Part shown: positions 1 through 9,375 of the stretch, piece by piece
Layout of the letters: every line of letters starts with the position of its first letter
Numbering within the stretch: the stretch's first letter is position 1
NCBI RefSeq assembly: GCF_000421465.1
Contig: NZ_ATXB01000001.1
Location: forward strand, 496,001 to 560,000
DNA length: 64,000 bases
Origin: Methylohalobius crimeensis 10Ki
Lineage (GTDB): Bacteria; Pseudomonadota; Gammaproteobacteria; Methylococcales; Methylothermaceae
Direction: 5' to 3'
Notes under the pieces: generated by a model
Databases searched by the model: none
Seen by the model: the letters and a program-made list of their open reading frames with translations, nothing else
Told to the model about the DNA's origin: nothing
Translations under genes and position numbers: made by a program

Positions 1-359
1 CAAAGCCCAAGCCTGAAGAACCGCGCTTCACTTTCTATACCATGCTGCCGGAAAAGGAAGTCGTGATTCCGGACGGGGAGGTGCGCGCGCGCAAACGCGC
101 CGAAAGCTTGGGTACGGCCAAGCCGGACAATTACCTCATTCAAGCCGGATCCTTCCGCAATTACGAGGACGCCGACCGCCTCAAGGCGCAACTGGCGCTG
201 CTGGGGGTGGAGTCGCGCATCGAAAAGGCCGAGATCGGCGGCGCGGTCTGGCACCGGGTGCGCATGGGGCCCTTCCAGAGTATCCGCGAGGTTCAATCGA
301 TCCGGGCCCGGCTGCGCGAGCATCGAATCGACAGCGTGGTGCAAACGGCTAAGCGATGA
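1..359 (+). CDS. SPOR-domain (FtsN-like) cell-division protein, 5' partial
   Basis: The reading frame is open from base 3, so the start lies left of the window; 118 residues are visible. The C-terminal ~75 residues form a SPOR domain (YLIQAGSFRNYEDADRLKAQ, then a conserved RVRMGPF), which binds denuded peptidoglycan glycan strands at the septum. Just before it is FTFYTMLPEKEV, a motif I know from the short FtsN-like proteins encoded after argS in gammaproteobacteria. The usual N-terminal membrane anchor is outside the window. An internal ATG at 42 falls inside this conserved motif and is unlikely to be the start. Family assignment is firm; the exact septal role is inferred. Confidence 0.85.
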   Translation, partial: KPKPEEPRFTFYTMLPEKEVVIPDGEVRARKRAESLGTAKPDNYLIQAGSFRNYEDADRLKAQLALLGVESRIEKAEIGGAVWHRVRMGPFQSIREVQSIRARLREHRIDSVVQTAKR

Positions 360-513
360 AGCTTTGGATAACCAAGACCCGCCAGCCTTTATGCATCATC
401 TGAATGCGATCTACGCCTACCAGCCTTTCTGGGCGCGCTATTGAACATTGGATTGTATTCCGGGTGTGACTCGCTTACACTCTAACGGTAGTTATCTATC
501 CATTTTCTAGACG

Positions 514-1704
514 ATGTTACACGGTTTGTTTGAACTTTCTTGGTGGGGCTATTTTCTCGTCGTTCTTTCCCTAACGCATATTACCATCGCCGCGGTGACT
601 ATCTATCTTCACCGCTGTCAGGCCCACCGGGCGTTGGATTTGCATCCCATCGTCAGTCACTTCTTTCGTTTCTGGCTGTGGCTGACCACCAGCATGCGCA
701 CTCAGGATTGGGCCGCGATTCACCGCAAGCACCACGCCAAATGCGAAACCACCGAAGATCCTCACAGTCCCCAGCAGCTCGGCATCAAGAAAGTTCTGCT
801 GGAGGGCGCCGAACTGTACCGCGCCGCCGCTGCCGACCGGGATGCCATCGAGCGATACGGATGGGGGACGCCGGACGATTGGCTGGAGCGTCATGTGTAC
901 GGCCATCAAATAATGTCCCAGCTGGGCATTGCCCTCATGTTCTTTATCGACGTGGCGGCTTTCGGAGCGATCGGCATCACCGTCTGGGCGATTCAGATGC
1001 TGTGGATTCCTTTCTGGGCCGCCGGCGTGATCAACGGAGTGGGACACTATCTGGGCTACCGCAACTTCGAGACCACCGATTCGGCGACCAACCTGATCCC
1101 GTGGGGCATCCTGATCGGGGGCGAGGAGCTGCACAACAACCATCATGCCTATCCCTCCTCGGCCAAGTTGTCCAACAAGTGGTGGGAGTTCGATTTGGGA
1201 TGGTTGTATATCCGTTTGCTTGCTTTGATACGGTTGGCAAGAGTCAAGCGAGTCGCGCCGAGGATTCAAATTCAACCTCATCGCCGGGCGACGCTCGACG
1301 GTGATACCGTGCAGGCGCTGATGAGAAACCGTTTCCACGTCTTGACTCTGTACGCCCGCACGGTGGTCCTGCCGGTGTTGAAAAGGGAATACCGGTGCGC
1401 CGACCGCAAGCTTCGCAAATCCCTGAAGCAAGTCAAGCCATTGTTGGTGCGCGAGGATATTCTATTGCTGAAGCCTTGCAAGGAACAGGTGATCCTCGCT
1501 GCCATCGGGGACAACGAGCGCCTGCAAACCGTCTATCGCTTCAAGCTCCGGTTGAAGGAAATCTGGACCCGCCACGGCTTGTATTCCGAAACCCGTCTCG
1601 AACGCTTGAGAACCTGGTGCCAGGAAGCTGAGCAGTCGGGCATCGATGCGCTGCACGAGTTTGCCGTCTTGCTGCGCGGTTATACCTTCCGCCCGGCTCG
1701 CTAG
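514..1704 (+). CDS. Membrane fatty-acid desaturase (DesA / acyl-CoA delta-9 type)
   Basis: This is a 396-residue di-iron membrane desaturase that would put a cis double bond into acyl chains of phospholipids or acyl-CoA. All three histidine boxes are visible: HRCQAH near residue 33, HRKHH near residue 70 and HNNHH near residue 207. Hydrophobic segments lie before the first box and between the second and third. A basic ~150-residue C-terminal extension follows the last box. The length is close to that of Pseudomonas DesA, a phospholipid desaturase, from memory. No strong Shine-Dalgarno is seen before the ATG. It stands alone, with 154 nt before it and about 300 nt after it. Confidence 0.9.
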   Translation: MLHGLFELSWWGYFLVVLSLTHITIAAVTIYLHRCQAHRALDLHPIVSHFFRFWLWLTTSMRTQDWAAIHRKHHAKCETTEDPHSPQQLGIKKVLLEGAELYRAAAADRDAIERYGWGTPDDWLERHVYGHQIMSQLGIALMFFIDVAAFGAIGITVWAIQMLWIPFWAAGVINGVGHYLGYRNFETTDSATNLIPWGILIGGEELHNNHHAYPSSAKLSNKWWEFDLGWLYIRLLALIRLARVKRVAPRIQIQPHRRATLDGDTVQALMRNRFHVLTLYARTVVLPVLKREYRCADRKLRKSLKQVKPLLVREDILLLKPCKEQVILAAIGDNERLQTVYRFKLRLKEIWTRHGLYSETRLERLRTWCQEAEQSGIDALHEFAVLLRGYTFRPAR

Positions 1705-2010
1705 AACCTGTCGACGTTCACTACTCCGATCGAAGGGCTGGTTTCGTCCGGCCCCACCGTGTTTTATCGATTTTCCTATCCTTATGATATGCTTTTTCAA
1801 GAGGGTGGCTACCGAGGTTTGGATGAACCGCCTCTGCTTTGGCTATGTAAATCAGTTCTACATCAATCCTTCAATCGAGTAGAGGCTCATAAAGGGAACA
1901 TCCCCCTCCCATAATTGCGGCACACAAGCAAGCCTGGGGAGGTTGACATGGATTCTTGCCGGCTCTGCTTCCGTGTTGTCAACCGCCTCTAAAACAACAA
2001 GGAGTAGGAT
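1705..2010 (+). promoter_or_regulatory. Intergenic region upstream of the sucrose operon with an inverted repeat
   Basis: This 306-nt gap holds no convincing gene. Its notable element is a perfect 8-bp inverted repeat, GGTTGACA at 1941-1948 and TGTCAACC at 1977-1984, with a 28-nt spacer. The left arm contains a consensus -35 hexamer (TTGACA), but no good -10 follows at normal spacing. Another possible -10 (TATGAT, 1783-1788) has a poor -35. A strong Shine-Dalgarno (AAGGAG) lies just before the ATG at 2011. The repeat may be an operator for an osmotic or sugar-responsive regulator; this is inference only. Confidence 0.4.
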
Positions 2011-2913
2011 ATGGCGTCGGTGCGAAGGCCACTGATTTACGGGGAAGTGTTGTTCGATTGTTTCGAGGACGGCGACTGCGTCCTGGGGGGCGCCCCTTTC
2101 AATGTCGCCTGGCATCTCCAGGGGTTCGGACTCGAACCCTGTTTCGTCTCCCGTATCGGTCGCGACGACCTGGGAAAGCAGGTGCGGGAGACCATGCTGC
2201 GTTGGGGGATGGATCTCCGTTTCCTGCAGGAAGATCCGCAAAAGCCGACCGGACGGGTTCAGGTCGCCCTGCAGGAAGGGCAACCCAGCTTCGATATATT
2301 GCCCGACCAGGCTTACGATCGCATCGACCCCAATGGCGTGCTGGCGGCCTGTGCCGGCGACAATTTCAGCCTCATGTATCACGGCTCCCTGATCGCGCGC
2401 ACCGACGCCGGCTGGGCGGCGTTGGAACATGTGAAGCGTGATTTGCAATTGCCGGTATTCATGGACATCAACTTGCGCGAGCCGTGGTGGCGGATGGATC
2501 GGGTAAAAGCGCTTCTGGATCATTCGCGGTGGCTCAAGCTCAACGACGATGAATTGACCGCACTGGCGGCGCCCTCTTCTTTGCAGAGCGAAGGGCAAAC
2601 GGATGCGGCGCGTCGCTTGCTAACCGCTCACGGGCTCGATTTCGTCGTGGTGACTTTAGGCGCCGAGGGAGGGTTGCTGGTCAAGGAGAAAGAACGGTGG
2701 ACGGTGCCCCCCGCACCGGTAAGCCGGTTGGCGGATACCGTGGGCGCCGGCGACGGTTTCAGCGCCGTCATGGTTCTGGGTTTGATGCGTGATTGGGGTC
2801 TGGAGGTGACTCTCAAGCGGGCCAATACTTTCGCCGCCGCCCTCTGTGCCCAGAAGGGCGCCACCGCCGAGAATCCTTCCCTGTACCGGCGCTTTTTGGA
2901 GGCATGGCAATGA
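2011..2913 (+). CDS. fruK: PfkB-family fructokinase of the sucrose operon
   Basis: A 300-residue ribokinase/PfkB-family sugar kinase, predicted to phosphorylate fructose to fructose 6-phosphate. The N-terminal substrate motif (GGAPFNVAWHL near residue 31) and the C-terminal anion-hole signature DTVGAGDGFSAV near residue 243 are both intact, with the catalytic Asp in GAGD. An AAGGAG ribosome site precedes the ATG. Its stop overlaps the start of the sucrose-phosphate synthase gene (ATGA). Fructokinase genes accompany sps and spp in the sucrose clusters of halotolerant methanotrophs (established for Methylotuvimicrobium alcaliphilum). Here it would re-activate fructose released by the downstream sucrose synthase. 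Sugar specificity is inferred from context. Confidence 0.9.
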   Translation: MASVRRPLIYGEVLFDCFEDGDCVLGGAPFNVAWHLQGFGLEPCFVSRIGRDDLGKQVRETMLRWGMDLRFLQEDPQKPTGRVQVALQEGQPSFDILPDQAYDRIDPNGVLAACAGDNFSLMYHGSLIARTDAGWAALEHVKRDLQLPVFMDINLREPWWRMDRVKALLDHSRWLKLNDDELTALAAPSSLQSEGQTDAARRLLTAHGLDFVVVTLGAEGGLLVKEKERWTVPPAPVSRLADTVGAGDGFSAVMVLGLMRDWGLEVTLKRANTFAAALCAQKGATAENPSLYRRFLEAWQ

Positions 2914-5075
2914 AGCAAAGGGATGGACTCTATATCGTCCTGATCAGCGTGCACGGGCTGATCCGCGGCAAGGATCTGGAACTCGGCCGCGACGCCGATA
3001 CCGGCGGTCAGGTGCTTTACGTGGTGGAACTGGCGCGCCATCTGGCCGAGCATCCCGACGTGGCGCAGGTGGATTTGCTCACCCGCCGCGTCCAGGACGC
3101 CAAAATTTCTTCCGACTACGCCCGCCCCGAGGAATCCTTGAGCGACAAGGCCCGCATCGTACGGGTGACCTGCGGCCCCCGCCGTTATCTATACAAGGAG
3201 ACCCTGTGGCCCTATCTGGATACCTTCGTGGATCACGCCCTTTTGCATATCCGGTCGGTGGGAAGGGTCCCCGATGTGATTCACGCCCATTACGCCGATG
3301 CCGGCTATGCCGGCGCGCGTCTGGCTTCGCTGCTGGGCGTGCCGCTCGTCTATACCGGCCATTCCCTGGGGCGAGTCAAGCGCGAGCGCCTTCAGGCGAG
3401 GGGGTTGAAACCCAAGACCATCGAAGACCGCTACAATATCTCGCAGCGGATCGAAGCCGAGGAATTCGCTCTGGATACTGCGGCCTTCGTGGTCGCCAGC
3501 ACGCGCCAGGAGGTGGAAGAGCAGTACGCCCTGTACGATAACTATCAGCCTCGCGACATGGGGGTGATTCCGCCGGGCGTGGATTTGTCCCGCTTTCAGC
3601 CGCCTCGCCGCGGCGAGTCTTGGCCGTCGATTTTCGACGAGCTGTCCCGCTTCCTGACGCGTCCCCGCAAACCCATGATCCTCGCGCTGGCTCGTGCCGA
3701 CGAGCGCAAAAACCACACCGGCCTGATCCGCGCCTATGGGGAAAATCCCGAACTGCAGGAAGCGGCCAATCTGGTCCTGGTGGCCGGCAATCGGGAGGAT
3801 ATCAAAACCCTGGAACGCGGCCCCCGGGAGGTGCTGACCCAGATTCTGCTGGCGGTGGATCGCTACGACCTATACGGCAAATGCGCCTATCCCAAGCATC
3901 ATCAATCCGAAGACGTGCCCGATCTATATCGCATCGCCGCCCGGACCCGGGGCGTTTTCGTCAACCCGGCGCTCACCGAGCCTTTCGGCCTGACGCTGGT
4001 GGAGGCGGCCGCCAGCGGCTTGCCCATTGTCGCCACCGAGGACGGCGGGCCGCGGGATATCGTCCGGCACTGCCGCAACGGGATGCTGGTGGATCCCCTG
4101 GATACCGAGGCCATGGGCCGAACCTTGCAGGAGGCGCTCGCCCAAAAAGACCGCTGGCGGCGCTGGGCGCGCAGCGGCCTCCGGGGCGTCCATCGCCATT
4201 ACAGTTGGCAGGCGCACGTGGAAAAATATCTGCGTCAGCTGCATCGGGTCATCGGTAAGCGCCAGCGCGCACGTCGCGCGCCCACCCCCAGCCGTCTGCC
4301 CACGGTGGAGCGGCTTTTGATCAGCGACATCGACAATACCCTGATCGGCGGAAGCCGGGAAGCCGTGGAAGCGCTCATGAACCGTTTGCGAACCAATTCG
4401 GTGCGACCGGGATTCGGCATCGCCACCGGTCGGCGCGTGGAGGCGGCGGTCAAGGTCCTGAAGGAATGGGGCGTGCCCCGGCCGGATGTGCTCATCAGCG
4501 CCGTCGGCAGCGAAATCCATTATGGCCACCTGGGCCGGCGCTTGTTGGAGGAAGAAGCCTGGAAGCGGCATATCGACTATCGCTGGAAGCCCAAGGCCGT
4601 GCACGAGGCGATGATCAATCTGCCCGGCTTGACCCTGCAGCCGCGCAGCGAGCAGCGCGCGCATAAGATCAGCTATTACATGGAGCCGGGCAAGGCGCCG
4701 TCGGTGGCGGAGATCAAGCGTCACTTGCGCCGGCTCGATCTGCACGCCAATGTGATCTATTCCCACCAAGCCTTCCTCGACGTGCTGCCCATCCGCGCCT
4801 CCAAGGGATTGGCGATCCGCTTTCTCGCCTGGCGCTGGGGCTTGCCCTTGGAGCGAATCCTGGTGGCGGGGGATTCCGGCAACGACGCGGAAATGCTGGT
4901 GGGGGATACCCTGGGCGTGGTGGTCGGCAACTACAGCCCTGAACTGGAGCGCTTGCGGGGCAAGCCGCGGATTTATTTCGCCGAGGCGACCTATGCCGGC
5001 GGGATATTGGAGGGACTCGACTATTACCATTTCCTGGGAAGTATGGATTTGCCTGAAGAAACCGAGGATTTTTGA
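2910..5075 (+). CDS. sps: Bifunctional sucrose-phosphate synthase / sucrose-phosphate phosphatase
   Basis: A 721-residue fusion. Residues 1 to ~465 are a GT4, GT-B-fold sucrose-phosphate synthase: [12 protein letters not shown] near residue 30 and the nucleotide-sugar E-x7-E motif EPFGLTLVE near residue 357. From ~470 a HAD-type phosphatase follows, with motif I DIDNTL, the [10 protein letters not shown] segment and motif [12 protein letters not shown]. Together they would make sucrose 6-phosphate from a nucleotide glucose and fructose 6-phosphate and then dephosphorylate it. The ATG at 2910 is chosen because GGAGG sits 7 nt upstream and the start overlaps the fruK stop; an ATG at 2904 lies closer to the ribosome site. 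In M. alcaliphilum the two activities are separate genes. Confidence 0.92.
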   Translation: MKQRDGLYIVLISVHGLIRGKDLELGRDADTGGQVLYVVELARHLAEHPDVAQVDLLTRRVQDAKISSDYARPEESLSDKARIVRVTCGPRRYLYKETLWPYLDTFVDHALLHIRSVGRVPDVIHAHYADAGYAGARLASLLGVPLVYTGHSLGRVKRERLQARGLKPKTIEDRYNISQRIEAEEFALDTAAFVVASTRQEVEEQYALYDNYQPRDMGVIPPGVDLSRFQPPRRGESWPSIFDELSRFLTRPRKPMILALARADERKNHTGLIRAYGENPELQEAANLVLVAGNREDIKTLERGPREVLTQILLAVDRYDLYGKCAYPKHHQSEDVPDLYRIAARTRGVFVNPALTEPFGLTLVEAAASGLPIVATEDGGPRDIVRHCRNGMLVDPLDTEAMGRTLQEALAQKDRWRRWARSGLRGVHRHYSWQAHVEKYLRQLHRVIGKRQRARRAPTPSRLPTVERLLISDIDNTLIGGSREAVEALMNRLRTNSVRPGFGIATGRRVEAAVKVLKEWGVPRPDVLISAVGSEIHYGHLGRRLLEEEAWKRHIDYRWKPKAVHEAMINLPGLTLQPRSEQRAHKISYYMEPGKAPSVAEIKRHLRRLDLHANVIYSHQAFLDVLPIRASKGLAIRFLAWRWGLPLERILVAGDSGNDAEMLVGDTLGVVVGNYSPELERLRGKPRIYFAEATYAGGILEGLDYYHFLGSMDLPEETEDF

Positions 5076-7462
5076 TGGAAGAACTTTCTGATTTGCTGTC
5101 CGTCAAGCACGATGCTTTCTATCTCTTGTTGCGGCGCTACGTAGCGATCGATCGCGCTTTTTTGCTGCGTTCGGATTTGTGGGACGAATTTCAGTCCTTT
5201 TGCGCCGAGGTTGGCTCGGAAGGCGTCTGCGATCCCGCCTTTTCCCGGGTAATCTCGCGCATGCAGGAAGCCGCCATGGATTCTCCCTGGCTGTGCGTGG
5301 CCATGCGCCCGCGTATCGGCAGATGGCGGTATATCCGCTTTCACGTGGAAGCAATGGAGCACGAGGAGATTCCGGTGCGCGACTACCTCGCCTTCAAGGA
5401 ACGCTTGGTGGAAGGGCGCGACGCCGGCGAGGATTGGGTGATGGAGATCGACTTCGGCCCCTTCAATCGGGATTTCCCGCGCATGGTGGAATCGCGCTCC
5501 ATCGGCCGCGGGGTGGAGTTTCTCAATCGCCGGCTGTCCAGCCAATTGTTCCAGGAGGTCGGCAAGGGGGAGCGCTGGCTGTTGGAGTTTCTGCGGGTCC
5601 ACCAAATCGACGGACGTCAGCTCATGCTGGGGGAAACCATCCGCGACGTGCCCACCTTGCGCCGGGCGCTGCGCCAAGCGGAGGATTACCTCTCCGGCCA
5701 GTCGCCGGAGGCGGAGTGGGACACGGTGGGTCAGCGTTTGCGGAGTCTCGGTTTCGAGGCCGGCTGGGGGCGCACGGCAAGCCGGATGCGAGACACCCTG
5801 CATCTGCTCAGTGACATCCTGGAGGCGCCCGACCCGGCCAACCTGGAGCGGTTTCTCGGCCGCATCCCCATGATTTTCAAGCTGGCCATCTTTTCGGTGC
5901 ACGGTTATTTCGGCCAGGCCAATGTCCTGGGGCGGCCGGATACCGGCGGCCAGGTGGTCTACATTCTCGATCAGGTGCAGGCCCTGGAGAAGGAAATGCG
6001 CCGCCGCTTGGATGAACAGGGGCTGGACATCACTCCCCGCATCCTGGTAGTGAGTCGACTGATTCCCGAGGCCGCCGGCACCGCTTGCGATCAGCATCTG
6101 GAACATATCGTCGGCACGGAAAACGCCTATATCCTGCGGGTGCCCTTCCGGAGCGAATCCGGCGAAGTGGTGCCCCATTGGATTTCCCGCTTCGAAATCT
6201 GGCCCTATCTGGAACGCTTCACCCTGGAAGCGGAAAAAGAGATGTTGGCCGAACTCGGGGGCCGGCCGGATCTGGTGATCGGCAACTATTCCGACGGCAA
6301 TCTGGTGGCCACTTTGATGGCGCAGCGCCTGGGAATCACCCAATGCAACATCGCCCACGCTCTGGAGAAGCCCAAATACCTGTTCTCGGATCTGTATTGG
6401 CGGGACAACGACGACGCCTATCATTTCTCCTGCCAGTTCACCGCCGATCTCATCTCCATGAACGCGGCCGACTTCATCATCACCAGCACCTATCAGGAGA
6501 TCGCCGGTCGCGAGGACACGGTGGGGCAATATGAAAGCTATCAGACTTTCACCATGCCCGGCCTCTACCGGGTTTTGAACGGGGTGAACATCTTCGATCC
6601 CAAATTCAATATCGTCTCCCCCGGGGCCAATGAAAATACCTATTTTCCCCATACCGAAAAGGCGCATCGCCTCGCCAGCTTGCATGCCGAAATCGAGGAT
6701 CTCATTTTAGGCGGTCCCCGGGAGGATGCCCGGGGCGTGTTGAAAGAGTCGGACCGGCCCTTGGTGTTTACCATGGCGCGCTTGGACCGGATCAAAAACA
6801 TCACCGGGTTGGTGGAGTGGTTTGCCCGGGACGAACCACTGCGCAGCCAGGCGAATCTTCTGGTCATCGCCGGTTATGTGGATGCTTCCCATTCCGGCGA
6901 CAAGGAGGAGGCCGAGCAGATCGGGATTATGCATGAACTCATGGACCGCTACGGTCTGGACGATCAGGTGCGATGGCTCGGAACGCGCCTGGACAAGCCC
7001 TTGGCCGGCGAACTCTATCGCTACATCGCCGACCGCCGCGGGGTGTTCGTCCAACCGGCCTTGTTCGAGGCTTTCGGTTTGACCGTGATCGAAGCCATGA
7101 TTTCCGGTTTGCCCACCTTCGCCACCCGCTACGGGGGGCCGTTGGAAATCATCGAGCACGGGGTATCGGGATTCCATATCGATCCCAATCACGGCGAGGA
7201 AGCCGCGCGGCTGATCCGCAATTTTCTCGCCCGGGCGGCGGAAAATCCGGAGGAATGGCGGCATATTTCCGACGCCGGGATCGAGCGGATCAAAGGCCGT
7301 TATACCTGGTCCCTGTACGCCGAGCGCATCATGACCTTGTCGCGGATTTACGGTTTCTGGAAATACATCACCAACCTGGAGCGGGACGAAACCCGGCGCT
7401 ACCTCGAAGTGATCTACGGACTTCAGTACCGCCCCTTGGCGGCGGCGATCGGCAGGGATTGA
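5075..7462 (+). CDS. Sucrose synthase (SuSy, GT4)
   Basis: A 795-residue protein, the usual size for sucrose synthase, which reversibly converts sucrose plus NDP into NDP-glucose and fructose. The N-terminal ~260 residues match the SuSy-specific regulatory region rather than SPS. The GT-B core starts near residue 272 ([20 protein letters not shown]), and the E-x7-E motif EAFGLTVIE lies near residue 664. The ATG at 5075 overlaps the preceding stop (TGATG) and has GAGG 7 nt upstream; a TTG one codon earlier is less likely. SuSy is uncommon in bacteria but known from Nitrosomonas and Acidithiobacillus. Its place directly after sps-spp suggests sucrose recycling to NDP-glucose, perhaps for glycogen. 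Confidence 0.92.
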   Translation: MEELSDLLSVKHDAFYLLLRRYVAIDRAFLLRSDLWDEFQSFCAEVGSEGVCDPAFSRVISRMQEAAMDSPWLCVAMRPRIGRWRYIRFHVEAMEHEEIPVRDYLAFKERLVEGRDAGEDWVMEIDFGPFNRDFPRMVESRSIGRGVEFLNRRLSSQLFQEVGKGERWLLEFLRVHQIDGRQLMLGETIRDVPTLRRALRQAEDYLSGQSPEAEWDTVGQRLRSLGFEAGWGRTASRMRDTLHLLSDILEAPDPANLERFLGRIPMIFKLAIFSVHGYFGQANVLGRPDTGGQVVYILDQVQALEKEMRRRLDEQGLDITPRILVVSRLIPEAAGTACDQHLEHIVGTENAYILRVPFRSESGEVVPHWISRFEIWPYLERFTLEAEKEMLAELGGRPDLVIGNYSDGNLVATLMAQRLGITQCNIAHALEKPKYLFSDLYWRDNDDAYHFSCQFTADLISMNAADFIITSTYQEIAGREDTVGQYESYQTFTMPGLYRVLNGVNIFDPKFNIVSPGANENTYFPHTEKAHRLASLHAEIEDLILGGPREDARGVLKESDRPLVFTMARLDRIKNITGLVEWFARDEPLRSQANLLVIAGYVDASHSGDKEEAEQIGIMHELMDRYGLDDQVRWLGTRLDKPLAGELYRYIADRRGVFVQPALFEAFGLTVIEAMISGLPTFATRYGGPLEIIEHGVSGFHIDPNHGEEAARLIRNFLARAAENPEEWRHISDAGIERIKGRYTWSLYAERIMTLSRIYGFWKYITNLERDETRRYLEVIYGLQYRPLAAAIGRD

Positions 7463-7548
7463 TCCAGCCACAATTGAAATGGAACCGGCGGGAATGTTCA
7501 GGATCGTTCTCGCCGTCCTTTGTCTATCCAACCTGCTAATTGCGGCTA

Positions 7549-7577
7549 TTGTCGTTCTCCCCCTGGCTTGCTAAAAT
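7549..7577 (+). promoter_or_regulatory. Sigma-70-type promoter of the metal-efflux operon
   Basis: TTGTCG (4 of 6 consensus) at 7549-7554 and TAAAAT (5 of 6) at 7572-7577 are separated by exactly 17 nt. It lies 28 nt upstream of the GTG start at 7605 and is the only good promoter in the gap after the sucrose operon, so the efflux genes are probably an independent transcription unit. Confidence 0.55.
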
Positions 7578-7604
7578 AGCATCAAGTATCTCTTGGAGGC
7601 TAGC

Positions 7605-7988
7605 GTGCCTAGCGTGCCCTATTTGCGAATCCTCGCCCTCTTGCTGATAAGCCTGCCGCAGGCGTTCATGCCCCTGCTGCATGCGCATGTGGGTGAGGAC
7701 GGTTCGCCTCGGGTCGTGCACGTGCCCGGATGGGAGCCTTACTTCCAAGAAACCGACGAATCCGCTCTGAAAGGAAATTCCCTGGCCTCCGGTTGGCAGG
7801 GGGTGGTGGTTCGCTCGGATGGCGGGATTCGCCGCCAAATCTTGGCTTGTCCGCCCTTGGTCGCGCTGCCCGTCGAACCGATTCCGGATATTGTCGAACC
7901 AAGGCTCCGTCCACCTCGTCGGGGGCCGCCACGAATCGCGGCATTCGATTTCACCCTCTCTGCCTACCCTCGCGCTCCTCCCGCCTAA
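7605..7988 (+). CDS. Small secreted protein of the metal-efflux operon, unknown function
   Basis: A 127-residue protein with an N-terminal signal peptide (RILALLLISLPQAF) and a mature start containing HAHVGED, which could bind metal. The C-terminal third is Pro/Arg rich. I do not recognise a named family; similar small exported proteins often precede RND metal-efflux genes. The start is taken as GTG 7605 because GGAGG (7595-7599) lies 5 nt before it; a second GTG at 7614 is possible. It precedes the outer-membrane channel gene by 85 nt on the same strand. A periplasmic metal-binding or sensing role is only an inference. Confidence 0.65.
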   Translation: MPSVPYLRILALLLISLPQAFMPLLHAHVGEDGSPRVVHVPGWEPYFQETDESALKGNSLASGWQGVVVRSDGGIRRQILACPPLVALPVEPIPDIVEPRLRPPRRGPPRIAAFDFTLSAYPRAPPA

Positions 7989-8073
7989 ATTCTCTTCTTG
8001 TCGTTGTCGTCGCCTGCGTGTTCCTGGAAACTTGGCGGCGAATCTGGTTGTTTCTACTGAGAAGAGAACCGCA

Positions 8074-9375
8074 ATGTGTATTGAAAAATTGCGATTGCCG
8101 GCGGTGCTTCTTTGCGCCGCGCAATTGATCGCCGGGATACCTCCTTCGGTGCGGGCGGAAACGTCTCCGCCTCCGGTAGGAGACAGCATGCTGATCCCCC
8201 ATGTGGATGAACTGGAATACGATCCGGCCTTGACCCTGGGTGAAGTGGTCCAAACCACCGTGACCCATTTTCCCCGCACCCATCTGGCGCGCGCCTTCGA
8301 CGAAGAGGCCCGGGCCTGGGATCGGCGGGCCAATGGGTGGCTGGCCGGCCCGACCCTGTTCGGTGTCACCTACAGCGGCGATCAGGTGGGGGACGACAGC
8401 GGCCAATGGTCGCTGGATACCGATTTGACCTTCATGATCTGGAAATGGGGCCAGCGCGCCGCCGCCGAGGAAGTGGCGGGGGAAGCGGCGCGTTATGCCC
8501 GGCTTTACCAAAAGGCGCTGTATTTGCAGGTGGCCGGTAGCGTCCGCGAGGCGCTTTGGGATCTGGAATTGAAGCGGGTGGCATACGAGACCGCCGACCA
8601 AGTATTGGCGGTGAGCGAAAAGCTCACCGAGGCGGTACGCAAGCGGGTGGATGCCGGGGATTTGCCCCGCACCGATTTATTGTTGGCCAAGACCGACTTC
8701 CTCCAGCATCGTTCCCAGGCGATGTCAGCGGAGGCCGAATGGATGCACGCCCGCAGGCGCTACTTGAATTTGACCCGAATCGACCGCGCCCCGGCGGATT
8801 TCGAGGAAGCACTCAGCGCCCGGCAAAGCATCTCGGTGGAGCATCCCTTGCTGACGGCCGCGTCGGCGCGGATCGAAGAGGAAAAAGCGCGGCTTCGCTT
8901 CACCCGCTTCGAGTCGGATACCGGCAACCAGCAGATTTATTTTTCCGTAGGCAGCCGGCACCAGCACACCACCCGCGGCGGTCCCAGTTTGAACGGCATC
9001 GCCGCCAATCTCACCGTCCCTTTCGGGGGCGGTGCCTACCAAGCGCCCAACGTGGCCGCCGTCCGTACCGCCTTGGCCGAGGCCGAGACCCGGCGGGGCG
9101 AATTGTATCGCAAGTTGGAGCGGGATCTGCACGAAACCGAACACATTCTGCAGGTGGACCGGGTGCAGTTGGAGCAGGCCGAGACCCGGCGTCAATTGGC
9201 GCAGGCCAATCTGGATTTGAGCCGCAAGGCGTTCGAGGCCGGGGAGATGAATCTGATCGATCTGCTCAAGGTCCAGGTGTTCGCCCAGGAGGCGTTGCGC
9301 GATGCCCAGCGCTGGCGGGTCCAGGTACAGCGGGACATCGCCCGTTATAACCAAGCGGTGGGGGAATTGCCATGA
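8074..9375 (+). CDS. Outer-membrane efflux protein (TolC / CzcC-CusC family)
   Basis: A 433-residue outer-membrane factor of a tripartite RND efflux system. The ATG at 8074 gives a signal peptide of about 28 residues (LPAVLLCAAQLIAG, cleavage near VRA-ET). The rest has the two-fold repeated helical outer-membrane efflux architecture, with long amphipathic segments at residues ~110-210 and ~320-430. The reading frame is open further upstream, but only the 8074 start gives an export signal. Its stop overlaps the start of the adaptor gene (ATGA at 9372-9375), so the two are translationally coupled. It would form the trimeric exit duct for metal ions pumped by the downstream permease. Confidence 0.88.
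   Translation: MCIEKLRLPAVLLCAAQLIAGIPPSVRAETSPPPVGDSMLIPHVDELEYDPALTLGEVVQTTVTHFPRTHLARAFDEEARAWDRRANGWLAGPTLFGVTYSGDQVGDDSGQWSLDTDLTFMIWKWGQRAAAEEVAGEAARYARLYQKALYLQVAGSVREALWDLELKRVAYETADQVLAVSEKLTEAVRKRVDAGDLPRTDLLLAKTDFLQHRSQAMSAEAEWMHARRRYLNLTRIDRAPADFEEALSARQSISVEHPLLTAASARIEEEKARLRFTRFESDTGNQQIYFSVGSRHQHTTRGGPSLNGIAANLTVPFGGGAYQAPNVAAVRTALAEAETRRGELYRKLERDLHETEHILQVDRVQLEQAETRRQLAQANLDLSRKAFEAGEMNLIDLLKVQVFAQEALRDAQRWRVQVQRDIARYNQAVGELP

Noticed and set aside
391-444. A 17-codon open frame (MHHLNAIYAYQPFWARY) before the desaturase
   Set aside because: No ribosome site and no leader-peptide character such as regulatory codon runs; it lies in a region with a short direct repeat (CCAGCCTTT).
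1646-1882. 78-codon open frame after the desaturase
   Set aside because: Starts inside the desaturase, has no ribosome site and no recognisable features.
2120-2140. Sequence resembling a tRNA T-arm (GGTTCGGACTCGAACC)
   Set aside because: Lies inside the fructokinase coding region, and no cloverleaf can be drawn around it.
5024-6685. Long minus-strand open frame (553 codons) opposite sucrose synthase
   Set aside because: It mirrors the codon bias of the real gene; the composition is low in Lys and rich in Gly/His/Gln, with no recognisable domain.
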